A stretch of DNA of 64,000 nucleotides from assembly GCA_003022435.1 (NCBI GenBank), contig PXUA01000001.1, forward strand, positions 1 through 64,000, given 5' to 3'. This stretch comes from Bacteroidetes bacterium SW_9_63_38 (GTDB taxonomy: Bacteria; Bacteroidota; Rhodothermia; Rhodothermales; Salinibacteraceae). Made by a program: the position numbers and the translations under genes. Below the pieces are notes generated by a model. The model did no database searches and was not told where the DNA came from. It saw only the letters and a list, made by a program, of their open reading frames with translations. The stretch's first letter is position 1. Each line of letters begins with the position of its first letter. Below are positions 35,996 to 46,790 of the stretch, piece by piece.

Positions 35996-38662
35996 TTACA
36001 GCTTCATCTCCAGTTCCAGAAGCGGAAGCAGCGGAAGCCCGCGCTGCGAACTCACGTCGACACCGGTGGACGTCGGCGCATAGGTGCGTCCTCGTTCATT
36101 GACGCGGTTGGTGACGTTGAAGAAATTCACGGACGCCTGCCACCGCGCAGAGAGCATCCGAAACGCATACCCCACAGAGAGATCAAGACGGAAGTACGGC
36201 GACAGTCGCTCATTGTTAACTCGTGGCCGGTGCAGATACGTTGTGGGCGACGACTCGACCGGATCGCCCACCTGGAACCGCGATGCGGGAGCCGATACGG
36301 GGCGTCCGCTCCGCCACTCCGCAGCGAGGGCGGCCTGCCACGACCGCCCAGTCCATCCCAGCGCTCCGCGCAGCGTGACCGGGATGTCCAAATCGGACGG
36401 GCGCCACCGCGGTCCGGACTGAACACGCCCCGGCGCCCGCACGGACGTCCGACTGGTGCCTAGACTCAGTCGCGCCATCCAGGCCTCTCGTTGGTACGTC
36501 GCATTGAGCTCGGTCCCAAACGCTCGCTCCTCCCCCTCCGTGTACTGTCCAAGCAGGGCTCCGACCTCGATGCCCGATCCCTCAATCCCATCTTTTTCCT
36601 GAAACGCATCGGCTGGAGCGAGCAGGTTGCGCGTGCCGCGGAGGTACGAGTCGAGCTCCAGCGTCAGTCCGTCGGTCGGGTGCGTGCGCGCCTCCAGACC
36701 CAGTTGCAGGCCCGTGGCCGGTTGCACGCGCTCGCTGGCCGGCACCCAGCGACTCGATACCAGATCGTAGGCTAGCGACTCCCGATCCCGAATGCGGTGG
36801 AGGTACTGCACGTGCACCCCGGCATTGGCCCGCAGGGTCAGCCATTTCGGATCCACCGTGTAACGAGCACTCAGGCGCGGAGCGACCCGAAAATAATCGC
36901 CGCTGGAGAAATAGCTGGCCCGCACGCCCGGTTGTACCGACCAAGTCGGAGTGGGCGTCCAGGTCTCTTGCAAGTACCCGCTCACCTGCACCGATCCCAG
37001 ATCGCTGTCTTGACGGCGCCGCTCGATGACGTCGGCAGACCGGCGCACCTTGCTGTCGAGCGTACTTGTAAACTGAAGCGTCGATACCTTGAGGCCGCCC
37101 GAGAGCTCATGGCTGAGGGACCGGTGGTAGGTCACGTCCACCTTCACGCCGCCGTCGTGAAGCCGCACCCCGTAATCGGATGCGAGCGACGCGGTCGTGG
37201 TCGGCTGCACGAACGACACTTCCTGCGCCTGATACCCCGAGTAGTACCCTGATGTCGTCACGAAGATGTCGTCGCCGACCAGGTACTGGTGCCGCGCGCT
37301 CACGACACGGTTTTGCCAACTCTGCTTGATCTCAAAAAACAGATCGGCGGGCCGGAGCCAAGAATCGAAGTCGAGCGACAAATCAAAGGGCAGGCGCAGA
37401 TCGAGGGCGTCCCGTCCCTGGTAGTAACTCACCGTAAGGCGATTGTCTTCGTTGAGCCGATGGGACACCTTCGCACTGACATCGTAAAAGTAGTACCCTG
37501 TCCGGAGCGTATCTTGGCGGCCGCTCTCATCCGTCACAGAATGGGTCTGTCCGATAATTTTATCGATGTACGACCGGCGGCCGGACACCATGAACGACGT
37601 GTTATCGCTGATCGGCGCCTCCACCCGGAATCGTCCACTCAGCATGCCGACCCCCACCTCAGCCGAGGGCTGATTTCGACTGCCGTCTTTCATCTGTGCA
37701 TCGACGACCGACGACAGTCGCCCCCCATACGCTACCGGGAATCCCCCCCGATAGAGGTTCGTGTTCTTCAACGTCCCCGTCTGAAACGTCGACACCAGAC
37801 TGAAGGCATGCCAGGGATGATAGACGGGCGCTCCGTCGAGCAGGTAGAGGTTCTGATCGGGATCGGCCCCGCGGACACTCAGTCCCCCGCTGAGGGTGCT
37901 GGTCTTTCGCACACCCGGCGTCCATTGCAGGGCCCGAAACAGATCCGGCTCGGTCAGCGACGGCAACTGGTCGAGGCGCGCCAGATCAACCGACGACATC
38001 CCAGGCACCCGTGCCTCCTGCTCTGCCGTGGTCCCCCCTGCTTCGACAACGACTTCTTCGGACTCGATCGACGCGGACGTAAGAGCAATGCGCCGGGCCT
38101 CCCCGCTTGTGGCCAGAGTAGTGTCCACGGCCCGATAGCCCAGGTAGGAGATCCGCACGTCGTACGTCCCCGACGGGAGGGAAGAGAGGACGAAATATCC
38201 GTCTCGATTCGTCGTGGTCCCCGCCTGTAGATCGGGAAGGTACACGTGCGCTCCCGATAGGCGCTCGCCGGTTTCCGCATCCGCGACGTAGCCGGAAACT
38301 GTCTCGCGCGACGACCTTGAGGCCCCGTCATCGGACGCACGGAGAACAAATTGGCGACGACGGACCCGGTTCGCGGACAACTCCGTGTCCGTGAGCACAC
38401 AGCGCAGCGCCGCTCTCGGATCGGTTCCTATGTAGGTGCAGGACGCAGTGCGCCCTCTCACGAGCCGTTCGGCGTAGACGAGATCGATGCCGCTCTGGGC
38501 CCGAAGGCGGCGCAGCACCGTGTCGAGCGGGGTCTCGTCCGCCTCAATTCGAATCTCTCGCTGGGCCCGGGCCTCCCGACTGACCACTCCGCCCCCGATC
38601 ACGAGCAGAAGGAGGGCGTACACGACTCCCCGATGGAATGCAACCAGTCGATGCAGCACCAC
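35996..38662 (-). CDS. TonB-dependent receptor with STN and carboxypeptidase-like domains
   Basis: An 888-residue outer-membrane receptor. Signal peptide (ALLLLVIGGGVVSREARAQ), then an STN domain (about 35-105: DETPLDTVLRRLRAQSGIDL), then a CarboxypepD_reg-like domain (about 120-205: VSGYVADAETGERLSGAHVY). A plug with RVPGMSSVDLARLDQLPSL and GGLSVRGADPDQNLYLLDGA follows, and finally a beta-barrel ending in a terminal aromatic-poor strand LLELEMKL. The STN domain is the part that signals to FecR. With the FecR and sigma genes upstream it forms a classical cell-surface signalling locus. Probably imports a chelate or oligomer; substrate not inferable. Confidence 0.9.
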   Translation of the reverse strand: MVLHRLVAFHRGVVYALLLLVIGGGVVSREARAQREIRIEADETPLDTVLRRLRAQSGIDLVYAERLVRGRTASCTYIGTDPRAALRCVLTDTELSANRVRRRQFVLRASDDGASRSSRETVSGYVADAETGERLSGAHVYLPDLQAGTTTNRDGYFVLSSLPSGTYDVRISYLGYRAVDTTLATSGEARRIALTSASIESEEVVVEAGGTTAEQEARVPGMSSVDLARLDQLPSLTEPDLFRALQWTPGVRKTSTLSGGLSVRGADPDQNLYLLDGAPVYHPWHAFSLVSTFQTGTLKNTNLYRGGFPVAYGGRLSSVVDAQMKDGSRNQPSAEVGVGMLSGRFRVEAPISDNTSFMVSGRRSYIDKIIGQTHSVTDESGRQDTLRTGYYFYDVSAKVSHRLNEDNRLTVSYYQGRDALDLRLPFDLSLDFDSWLRPADLFFEIKQSWQNRVVSARHQYLVGDDIFVTTSGYYSGYQAQEVSFVQPTTTASLASDYGVRLHDGGVKVDVTYHRSLSHELSGGLKVSTLQFTSTLDSKVRRSADVIERRRQDSDLGSVQVSGYLQETWTPTPTWSVQPGVRASYFSSGDYFRVAPRLSARYTVDPKWLTLRANAGVHVQYLHRIRDRESLAYDLVSSRWVPASERVQPATGLQLGLEARTHPTDGLTLELDSYLRGTRNLLAPADAFQEKDGIEGSGIEVGALLGQYTEGEERAFGTELNATYQREAWMARLSLGTSRTSVRAPGRVQSGPRWRPSDLDIPVTLRGALGWTGRSWQAALAAEWRSGRPVSAPASRFQVGDPVESSPTTYLHRPRVNNERLSPYFRLDLSVGYAFRMLSARWQASVNFFNVTNRVNERGRTYAPTSTGVDVSSQRGLPLLPLLELEMKL

Positions 38663-38895
38663 AGCCCTTTGCCGGATCCGTAGGGACGACGACCGATCCG
38701 CGCGGACGAATGACTAGGATCGAGCGCCGAACGCTCGACACGGGCCACAAACAGGCCGCTCCCGCAGAGATGTCGTTGCGGATCAGGAATGCCGTTTACA
38801 TCGACCGGGCTGTTCTGTTCGGAAGGGACTCGTTCTTCTTCACGATTCCGGCGACACGCCGACCTGAAAGAAGTGAACCTCCGCCGGCGCGCGTC

Positions 38896-40104
38896 CTACG
38901 GACCGGGCACGATGTAATAGGCGTCTCCCCGGCGTTGCACGTCGCCCCCCAGCGTCGTACCAAGCGCCCCGAGCACCTCCTGCACGGGCTGACTGCGCTC
39001 GAACGTGCCGGTCACGGGCTCGTCGGCCAGCGCGTCGGCTACTGTGACCTCCACGTTGTAGTGCCGTCCCAACCGATCCGCAATGTCCGCCATCGGCACC
39101 GACCGGAAGATGAACAGCCCCGTCCAGTCGAGCGCCGTCGTCAGGTCCGTCGGCGTGGGGGACATAGGGGCCCCTCCCTTCGCCACCCAACTCGTTTGCC
39201 CCGGCTTCAGAACGACGGGAGGCGCGTCATCCACCTCCACGGCCTCGACCCGCACTTCTCCGGACGCAAGAACAACCTGCGTGGTGTCGGTCCTCGCGGT
39301 GACCCCGAACTGGGTGCCCAGCACCGCGGCAGTCGCCGTGGGCGTCTCGACAACAAACGACGCGCCCTGAGCCCGCGGCGTCACGTCGAAGAAGGCACGC
39401 CCGTCCGAAAGCGTCACCCGTTGCGACTGATCGTTCGACTGGGAATCATAGGTGAGCGTCGCGTCTCCCACGAGCCGGGCCGTTGTGCCACCGCCCAGAT
39501 CGACGACGCGCGTATCGCCCTCGGCCACCGTCACGGTCGTCGAGTCGCTCTGCGGCCAGAGCCAGAACGCCCCCACGGCCATCCCCACAACCAGCGACAC
39601 CAGCGCAAAACGACGCGACCACCGCGCCGCCCCCGACGCCTCACGGGAGCGCGGGGCCCGCGCCTCCCGCTCTGTCTGCCCCGAGGTCGATCGGTTGTCG
39701 ATGTCGCCGGATGGGACGTCGGCAGCCGTCTCGCGTTCAAGCCCGTGCTCCGCCCAGGCCGTGTCAAAGTCGGCACGTTCTTCTCGAATGCGCTCGACGA
39801 CCTTCTGAAGGGCCGGCCTCTCGTCAATGGCGCAGACTAAGTCGTCCCGGGCGGCGTCGAGGGCCGCCTGCTCGGAATCGGTCAGGGCACCCGCGTCCCC
39901 CTCCTCGTCCAGCACGTACAGGACGAGAAGCCGTCGGTCCGACAGCCGCTCCTCCAGCCGCTCCCGAAGATGGGCTCGGGCCCGCGTCCAGTGCGTCCAG
40001 GTCTTCGCAAGAGCGGGCGTCTCTTCCAACCGCTCCTCCAGCGCCGCTCGCTCCTCGGCCGAAGGCTCGTCGTCGAACAGTAAGGTGTCGAGAACATCCG
40101 CCAT
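38896..40104 (-). CDS. FecR-type anti-sigma factor
   Basis: 402 residues: an acidic cytoplasmic anti-sigma N-terminus (about 1-160, unusually long), a transmembrane helix at about 166-183 (FALVSLVVGMAVGAFWLW), then a periplasmic FecR domain (VTVAEGDTRVVDLGGGTTAR, VLGTQFGVTA, LASGEVRVEAV) and a C-terminal DUF4974/STN-like domain (VPMADIADRLGRHYNVEVTV, VTGTFERSQPVQEVLGAL). It should hold the ECF sigma factor and release it when the liganded receptor touches the periplasmic domain. Start at 40104; the upstream open frame lacks similarity. Confidence 0.88.
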   Translation of the reverse strand: MADVLDTLLFDDEPSAEERAALEERLEETPALAKTWTHWTRARAHLRERLEERLSDRRLLVLYVLDEEGDAGALTDSEQAALDAARDDLVCAIDERPALQKVVERIREERADFDTAWAEHGLERETAADVPSGDIDNRSTSGQTEREARAPRSREASGAARWSRRFALVSLVVGMAVGAFWLWPQSDSTTVTVAEGDTRVVDLGGGTTARLVGDATLTYDSQSNDQSQRVTLSDGRAFFDVTPRAQGASFVVETPTATAAVLGTQFGVTARTDTTQVVLASGEVRVEAVEVDDAPPVVLKPGQTSWVAKGGAPMSPTPTDLTTALDWTGLFIFRSVPMADIADRLGRHYNVEVTVADALADEPVTGTFERSQPVQEVLGALGTTLGGDVQRRGDAYYIVPGP

Positions 40105-40365
40105 GAGTCTTCGAAGTTGCGTCGGTGGGAAAAACCGTCCCTGCGACCCCGCTTTCGGCCGCCAGCACATGCAGGAGTGTTTGATTGATTCTCCCGCCAG
40201 AGTACACTGAGGTAGACGCCCGCTCCGTCCGAAAAGTAACGACGGATCTTAAATTAACGATTACGTCGTATCCGGCAACTCCACGGGGATCCCCCCTGCC
40301 CAGCACCGCCCGAACGCGGGGGCCCGCCTCCGTCAGCGCTCTCGCCGCGGCGGCGTGAACCTCCG

Positions 40366-41268
40366 TCACCCTTCTTGCTCCCGGTACACCGCCTCGATAC
40401 AGGCGCCGAGCGACAGCGCCCAGTCGAACTGAAAGCCTTCAAAACCCTCCAGTGCCTCTTTCTGCTTCATCTCGTCGAGGGAGGCTCCGGCCTGCCGCTG
40501 TTGCTGTACGTACTCGTTGAGCGCCGCGAGGAAGTCGCGCATCACGAGCAGATCATTCCGATTCCCGGCCGGTCCAAATTCCGGATTGGCGTGACCGTGA
40601 ATAATGATCGTATCGTCGGTGCACCGGCCATAGATCGCCTCTAATTCAGCAATCCAATTCTGCGAGTCCGCTCCTGCCTGCACGTCGATGTACGGGTACG
40701 CCCGGTTGAAGACGAGGTCGCCCACGTGCACCACGTTGGCCTTCTCAAAGTGGATGATGGCATCGCCCCGCGTGTGAGCTGGGCCGTGGTATCGGAGGGC
40801 GATGGTCTCGTCTCCGACCGTCTCGGCCCACTCGGTCTCAAACGTCTCGGTCGGGTACGTCTTCGACGCTTCGTCGCCTGCGGACTGTCGCATGAGGGCC
40901 GGCACATTCTCGTGGGCGACAATCCGGTCGGTATGCTCCGCAAAGACCCTGTTTCCGCCGGTGTGGTCGCCGTGGTGGTGGGTGTTGATGACCAGGTCCA
41001 GCGCCTCATCGGTCCGGTCCCGAAGCCCGGACCAGCAGTCCGGCGCCGTCTTTGGAGACTGGGTATCCACAACCACGAGGGCCCCGTTTCGGATGAGCCA
41101 CCCGATGGTGCCGCCCTGAGCACGGAAGGTCCCCACCCCGCGACGCAGGACCGTGAACCCATCCGGGAGGGGTCTAACAGGCGTGCCGCCAGCGCCCCCC
41201 AGGGAGACGGCCGGCGCAGCAGCCAAGGCAGTCGCGAGGGTTTTCAGAAAATGGCGCCGGGAGCACAT
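40366..41268 (-). CDS. Tat-exported metallo-beta-lactamase-fold hydrolase
   Basis: 300 residues. The N-terminus carries a twin-arginine signal (SRRHFLKTLATALAAAPAVS), so export in folded form is predicted. The zinc motif THHHGDHTGG (His97, His98, His99, Asp101, His102) and a second-shell GPAHTRGD, then GDLVFN and HGHANPEFG, are intact. It resembles subclass B3/quinoprotein-relay-type MBL hydrolases of unknown substrate; no evidence that it is an antibiotic-resistance enzyme. It lies between the sigma-factor and FecR genes, on the same strand, an unusual place for an enzyme. Confidence 0.82.
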   Translation of the reverse strand: MCSRRHFLKTLATALAAAPAVSLGGAGGTPVRPLPDGFTVLRRGVGTFRAQGGTIGWLIRNGALVVVDTQSPKTAPDCWSGLRDRTDEALDLVINTHHHGDHTGGNRVFAEHTDRIVAHENVPALMRQSAGDEASKTYPTETFETEWAETVGDETIALRYHGPAHTRGDAIIHFEKANVVHVGDLVFNRAYPYIDVQAGADSQNWIAELEAIYGRCTDDTIIIHGHANPEFGPAGNRNDLLVMRDFLAALNEYVQQQRQAGASLDEMKQKEALEGFEGFQFDWALSLGACIEAVYREQEG

Positions 41269-41365
41269 GCGTTGGATCTAAAACCGTAATGCAAGTCAAA
41301 CGACCCAGGGCATCGCGTACGCTGAGAGGTCTAGAACGAGCCGCACCTTCCTCCAGAACCATTGC

Positions 41366-41406
41366 AAAAGGCCGTTTTCGGCGGCTTGCGTCCCCACCGG
41401 CCTTTT
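41366..41406 (-). terminator. Rho-independent terminator after the ECF sigma gene
   Basis: AAAAGGCCG (41366-41374) is the exact reverse complement of CGGCCTTTT (41398-41406), a 9-bp stem. Read on the minus strand, the 3' side ends in a T4 run followed by GC. It lies 22 nt beyond the sigma stop, implying that the sigma gene can be transcribed alone. Confidence 0.7.
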
Positions 41407-41428
41407 CCCCAACCCGCAGCAGGCCGTG

Positions 41429-41980
41429 TTAAAGTCCAAACCAGAGCAGCGCCAGTACGACGCCGAGCGCGTCCCGCATCTTCTCGAAGGCCCGTTTCAC
41501 CTGCATCTTGACGGCCGCCTCCGTGGTATCGAGCATCTGCGCGATCTCCCGGTAGATGTACCCATACTCCCGAAGTTCCATAATGCGCCGCGCCTTCGGG
41601 GTCAGAACGTCCAGCGCCTTCTCTACGTCGACGTGCGCACTCCGATCCTCCGGATCGGTCGTGCGCTTCGGAGGCAGCTCCGGATCGTAGAGTCTCTCCC
41701 TCATGTCGTAGCGGCCCCGGTAGTAGTCCTGCAACTCGAACAGCGCCGCCTTCATGGAAAACGACTTCAGGCTACCCGGTTTTTCGAGGTCCTCCAGCCC
41801 CTCGTGGACCCGCATGAGCGTGTTCTGGACGAGGTCGTCCACGTCGGTCTCCTTCCCAATCCGCTTGATGAAGTAGCCCCGCAGCACGGGCTCCAATCGC
41901 CGAAGCAGATCGTTCCATGCCCGCTCGTCGCCGTTTTGGGCACGGCGCACCTGCGCGGGATCGAAGGAGGACTCAGCCAT
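41429..41980 (-). CDS. ECF-family RNA polymerase sigma factor
   Basis: 183 residues with sigma region 2 (DERAWNDLLRRLEPVLRGYF through DVDDLVQNTLMRVHEGLEDL) and region 4 (KALDVLTPKARRIMELREYG, IYREIAQMLDTTEAAVKMQV, KRAFEKMRDAL). The last residues are hydrophobic (VVLALLWFGL), an uncommon ending that might touch the membrane or the anti-sigma factor. It heads the signalling locus read leftwards: sigma, MBL enzyme, FecR, TonB receptor, DUF4249 lipoprotein. It probably directs transcription of the receptor genes. Confidence 0.9.
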   Translation of the reverse strand: MAESSFDPAQVRRAQNGDERAWNDLLRRLEPVLRGYFIKRIGKETDVDDLVQNTLMRVHEGLEDLEKPGSLKSFSMKAALFELQDYYRGRYDMRERLYDPELPPKRTTDPEDRSAHVDVEKALDVLTPKARRIMELREYGYIYREIAQMLDTTEAAVKMQVKRAFEKMRDALGVVLALLWFGL

Positions 41981-42342
41981 GAACGCACACCGGAGGCAAG
42001 AAGACGACTGCGGACCATGTACACCCAGGCCGTTTTCGTCCCAAAATCGGCCCGTGACTAGATGAGAACCGACGGAGGTTCGTTCCGTAGGAGTAAAAGT
42101 GGATTCCGCTTTGTGCCCGGACAGACAGGCCTCGGCGTCCCTGGCGATCCGTGGATACGTCTATGAACATACCGCCTGGATCGACAGGGGGCGCGTGCTG
42201 CTGACGTTCAAAACAGACGTTGACGACTTATTCAGGAACCGGTAACACACCGACGCCCTGCCTGTTTGTAACCGTGCTTGCCGCGCACCTACGGGTCTGC
42301 TTTTGTCTTACGAACGTTCCACACAACCCGCGACACACGACT
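41981..42342. other. Divergent intergenic region between the sigma gene and a small acidic-protein gene
   Basis: No coding region recognised. The rightward promoter-like motif at 42220-42248 is the only clear element. A leftward promoter for the sigma gene should lie near 41985-42060, but no hexamer pair stands out. Confidence 0.4.
42220..42248 (+). promoter_or_regulatory. Promoter-like motif upstream of the 94-residue protein gene
   Basis: TTGACG at 42220-42225, exactly 17 nt, then TAACAC at 42243-42248. The spacer ACTTATTCAGGAACCGG is related to ACTTATTCACGTATCGG before ilvB and ACTTATCCACGTATCGG before accA. This copy best fits a sigma-70-like -35/-10 pair, about 95 nt before the start codon. 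Confidence 0.45.
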
Positions 42343-42627
42343 ATGAGCCTGTACGACCTGCACAACGCAAAGCTCAACGAGTTGGAAGGAGAAGGATTTG
42401 CCTACTCCCAGAAAACGGTGTACGGCAAAGCCTACAAGGGAGTCTTCTTCGGGGAGAGCGAAGAAGAGATCGAGAAGCTCGCCGACGAGGAAGACGAGGC
42501 GACGTTCGAAGGCATCCTGTACGACCGTAGCCGAGAGCGCGAGAAAAGCTTTTCGGTTGAGGTCACCGACGTGATCAGCACCCCCTCCGGCGAACGCGCC
42601 GACTTCGTCGCAACGGAAAAGCCGTAG
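42343..42627 (+). CDS. Small acidic conserved-type hypothetical protein
   Basis: 94 residues, rich in Glu and Asp (GESEEEIEKLADEEDEATFE), predicted soluble and mixed alpha/beta, without a signal peptide or membrane segment. No family is recognised. It has its own promoter-like motif upstream and a very strong terminator 26 nt after the stop, so it is probably a monocistronic, well-expressed gene. The high acidity fits a salt-in cytoplasm. Confidence 0.6.
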   Translation: MSLYDLHNAKLNELEGEGFAYSQKTVYGKAYKGVFFGESEEEIEKLADEEDEATFEGILYDRSREREKSFSVEVTDVISTPSGERADFVATEKP

Positions 42628-42653
42628 CGTCCAGGGAGCGCTCTACACATGCA

Positions 42654-42699
42654 CGGAGGTCGTCCCCGGCAGCAGTCGGTGGTCGACCTCCGTTTTTTT
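42654..42699 (+). terminator. Rho-independent terminator after the small acidic-protein gene
   Basis: CGGAGGTCG (42654-42662) and CGACCTCCG (42684-42692) form a perfect 9-bp stem with a 21-nt loop, followed by seven T (42693-42699). It is the clearest terminator in the window; the reverse complement lacks a comparable tail, so it acts mainly on + strand transcripts. Confidence 0.92.
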
Positions 42700-42713
42700 G
42701 TGAGGCATTTCGT

Positions 42714-44006
42714 TCACCGCGGCGCCTCCTGCTTCTGTTCCCGATCGGCTTGATAGCGAAAGTTGTACGTCAGTCCCACCTCGGGTGTCCCCTGCACCAC
42801 GTCCACGCCGCCGAACAGCACCACGCGCTCCCAGTTGGCGGCCATCCCGAACGACACCGCAGGCTGCACCTCGCGCCTCCGCGCCGGGCTGATCTGCACG
42901 CCCACGCCGGCCGCCGGCTGAATGTGAGACGAGAACACGTCGTAGAAGCCGAAGGCCTTCACTGTGAGTTTTTGGTTGCGCCCGTCCTCAATGACGGCAG
43001 AATTCACGGCCGCGTGCAGCTGAACCCCGCCCTTCGCATGCGTGTACCCGGCGGCCAGGCCAATCGGCGTGTCGCCGCGCCCGTAGAGTCCCACCGTGCC
43101 CCCGGCCACCGCTACGAGCCCGACCGCTGCCGCGGCCCCGAGCGCCGGCAGGCGCAGGCTCGTGTCGTCGTCCTCCTCGCCCGACGATGTGTCTTCGTTC
43201 TGCGCGTCCCCCTCGGCCGTCGCTTCGCCGCTCCGCTCCGTCGGAGGCGACCGTGCCTCGGTCTCGTCCCGGCGCGCAGTCGTCCGCGTCTCATCCTCCC
43301 GATCCACGTAGTAGGGATCCGGCCCTACCCGCCACCCGACGAGGATGCGCGCAGTCGTATAGACACTCGGGTCGGATCGGGCCTGCCCCTCGGAATCTCG
43401 CCGGCGCTCGGATCGCCCCTCCGTCGCGGCAGTGAACTCCACCCGTTCCACGACGAGATTACGAAGCCTCACGCCCTGCCGAAGCGCGCGCCGCGCCGTG
43501 GACGCGGGCGTGTCGAGAAAGACGCGGTCGTGCGGCACCGTAACCTGGAAGGGATATGTGCTCGGCGACGGTGTAAGGGCCATACTGTCTATGGCCACAA
43601 TCATGTCCCCCACGTACTCCCCGTCGGCGTGCACCTCAGCCCGGAGTTCGACATTGACCATCCGGAGCCCCCGCGGCGCCCGCCGCCGGGGTAACACCTC
43701 CCCCTCGTGCAGCACACGATCGCCCGGCCGCCACGCGAGCGTAAACGCCCATCGCGACGTAGAATCGCCGGCGACGTAGCGGTAATCGAGCGCCAGTGAG
43801 TCGAGCTCGGGCAGCAGAGACGGCGCCTTCCGCCCCATCTCGTCCAAGAGGCGGGGCAGGGACGCCGGCCAATCGGTGAGCACACTCCGCCCCTGCTGCA
43901 CGCGGGAGTCCGAAGCGGCCGGCCCGATGCGCTGCGCGTACGCCTCGCCCCCCATTCCGACGCCCAACAACACGAGAAGTGCGATGAAAATCCCGGTTCG
44001 GATCAT
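42714..44006 (-). CDS. Exported hypothetical envelope protein
   Basis: 430 residues. A signal peptide (IFIALLVLLGVGMGGEAYAQ) is followed by a region with WAFTLAWRPGDRVLHEGEVL and several beta strands. A highly charged low-complexity linker (about 225-300, repeated Arg/Glu/Asp/Ser) follows, then a hydrophobic Ala/Gly/Val segment (LPALGAAAAVGLVAVAGGTV), and finally a C-terminal beta-rich part with alternating hydrophobics ending VGLTYNFRYQ, which resembles a small outer-membrane barrel. No family recognised. The start at 44006 is chosen for the signal peptide. Confidence 0.6.
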   Translation of the reverse strand: MIRTGIFIALLVLLGVGMGGEAYAQRIGPAASDSRVQQGRSVLTDWPASLPRLLDEMGRKAPSLLPELDSLALDYRYVAGDSTSRWAFTLAWRPGDRVLHEGEVLPRRRAPRGLRMVNVELRAEVHADGEYVGDMIVAIDSMALTPSPSTYPFQVTVPHDRVFLDTPASTARRALRQGVRLRNLVVERVEFTAATEGRSERRRDSEGQARSDPSVYTTARILVGWRVGPDPYYVDREDETRTTARRDETEARSPPTERSGEATAEGDAQNEDTSSGEEDDDTSLRLPALGAAAAVGLVAVAGGTVGLYGRGDTPIGLAAGYTHAKGGVQLHAAVNSAVIEDGRNQKLTVKAFGFYDVFSSHIQPAAGVGVQISPARRREVQPAVSFGMAANWERVVLFGGVDVVQGTPEVGLTYNFRYQADREQKQEAPR

Positions 44007-44162
44007 GGGACCGCCGTGCCAAGTTTGCGGGAAAGTACGTCGTATCACCCAGCCGCGGTCCGGACGCCGCACGTTACACCCAACCCGCACCGAGGCGTAC
44101 CGACGCGTCGACGCTCTGTTGTCGCCGTCGGCAGTATTCTCCCATCGCTTCGGAAGCGGACA

Positions 44163-46007
<1,845 letters not shown>

Positions 46008-46249
46008 ACTGGTATTCGACAATCTGACGGCTAAAGAAATACGTACAGGCAAGCTCTCCCGTAGCCCCCTCCGTTCTTCCCAGTGCGCTCCTACGGACGT
46101 TCCCCCAAAAGGATTACCGCCTTCGCCGAAGAAGTGATGGCTTTCCGGCTGGGAGCATGCCTCCCATCGACCTGTATGTACGGAGCGTCTTATGTACGGA
46201 GCGTCTCGGCCGCACTTCGCCCTCTTCCAGACTCAAGCCTCTGCTCGCA

Positions 46250-46515
46250 ATGGCCTCTTCGAAAAAAGCGATCTACGCCGCTATTCCCGGAAACTTTGCA
46301 ATTGCGGTGACCACGTTTCTGGGCGCGGCGGTGAGCGGAAGTTCAGCGATGTTGACGGAAGGCATCCACTCGCTCGTGGATACCGGCAATGGGGGCCTGC
46401 TCCTGTTCGGCATCCGTCGCAGCCAACGCCCCCCCGGACGATACCCACCCCTACGGATACAGAAAATCGCTCTACTTCTACTCCCTTCTCGTCGCGGTGC
46501 TCATCTTCGGCCACT
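46250..46515 (+). pseudogene. Remnant of a cation diffusion facilitator (CDF) transporter
   Basis: The first frame from ATG 46250 reads KKAIYAAIPGNFAIAVTTFL, SSAMLTEGIHSLVDTGNGGL and LLLFGIRRSQR, the first transmembrane helices of a CDF metal exporter with the metal-site His-Asp region. After about 46430 the frame shifts and the expected continuation DDTHPYGYRKSLYFYSLLVA is read in another frame. Similarity ends near 46510, where the dispersed repeat begins. Less than a third of the usual 300 residues remain, so it is non-functional. Confidence 0.75.
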
Positions 46516-46605
46516 CCGGCGAGTACTCGGTCGCGGCCATCTGGATGGCCTTGCTCCCAGCGCTGCGACTTCGTGGATCTCGTGCAGAAAATGCCGTCTG
46601 GATCG
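46511..46605 (+). repeat. Dispersed repeat copy 1 (junction with the CDF remnant)
   Basis: The segment CCTTGCTC...AGCGCTGCGACTT.GTGGATCTCG.GCA.AAAATG (46549-46594) matches the reverse complement of 59838-59886 at most positions, and weaker similarity extends left to CTCCGGCGAGTACT (46514-46527). The copy includes the palindrome GGCCATCTGGATGGCC at 46535-46550. It starts just where CDF similarity stops. Confidence 0.6.
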
Positions 46606-46790
46606 GGTTTTCCGACGATGGTTCGCCCGTTCCGGCCCGAAAAGTCGCCTATATCCGGCTTTTTTCCCGGCCTCCACCTGTTTTGCATTGACGATGGGTG
46701 TCAAATTCGATACTCATCAATAGTTGGACCGGTGTATTCGTGTCTCGCCGGTCCTCATCCACGGACTCTTTTTCCTTGCCCCCTGTCCAC

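Noticed and set aside
46501-46704. Minus-strand ORF opposite the CDF remnant, and similar translations at 59673-59972
   Set aside because: The shared peptide-like stretches come from the dispersed repeat DNA read in arbitrary frames; no start context or family pattern.
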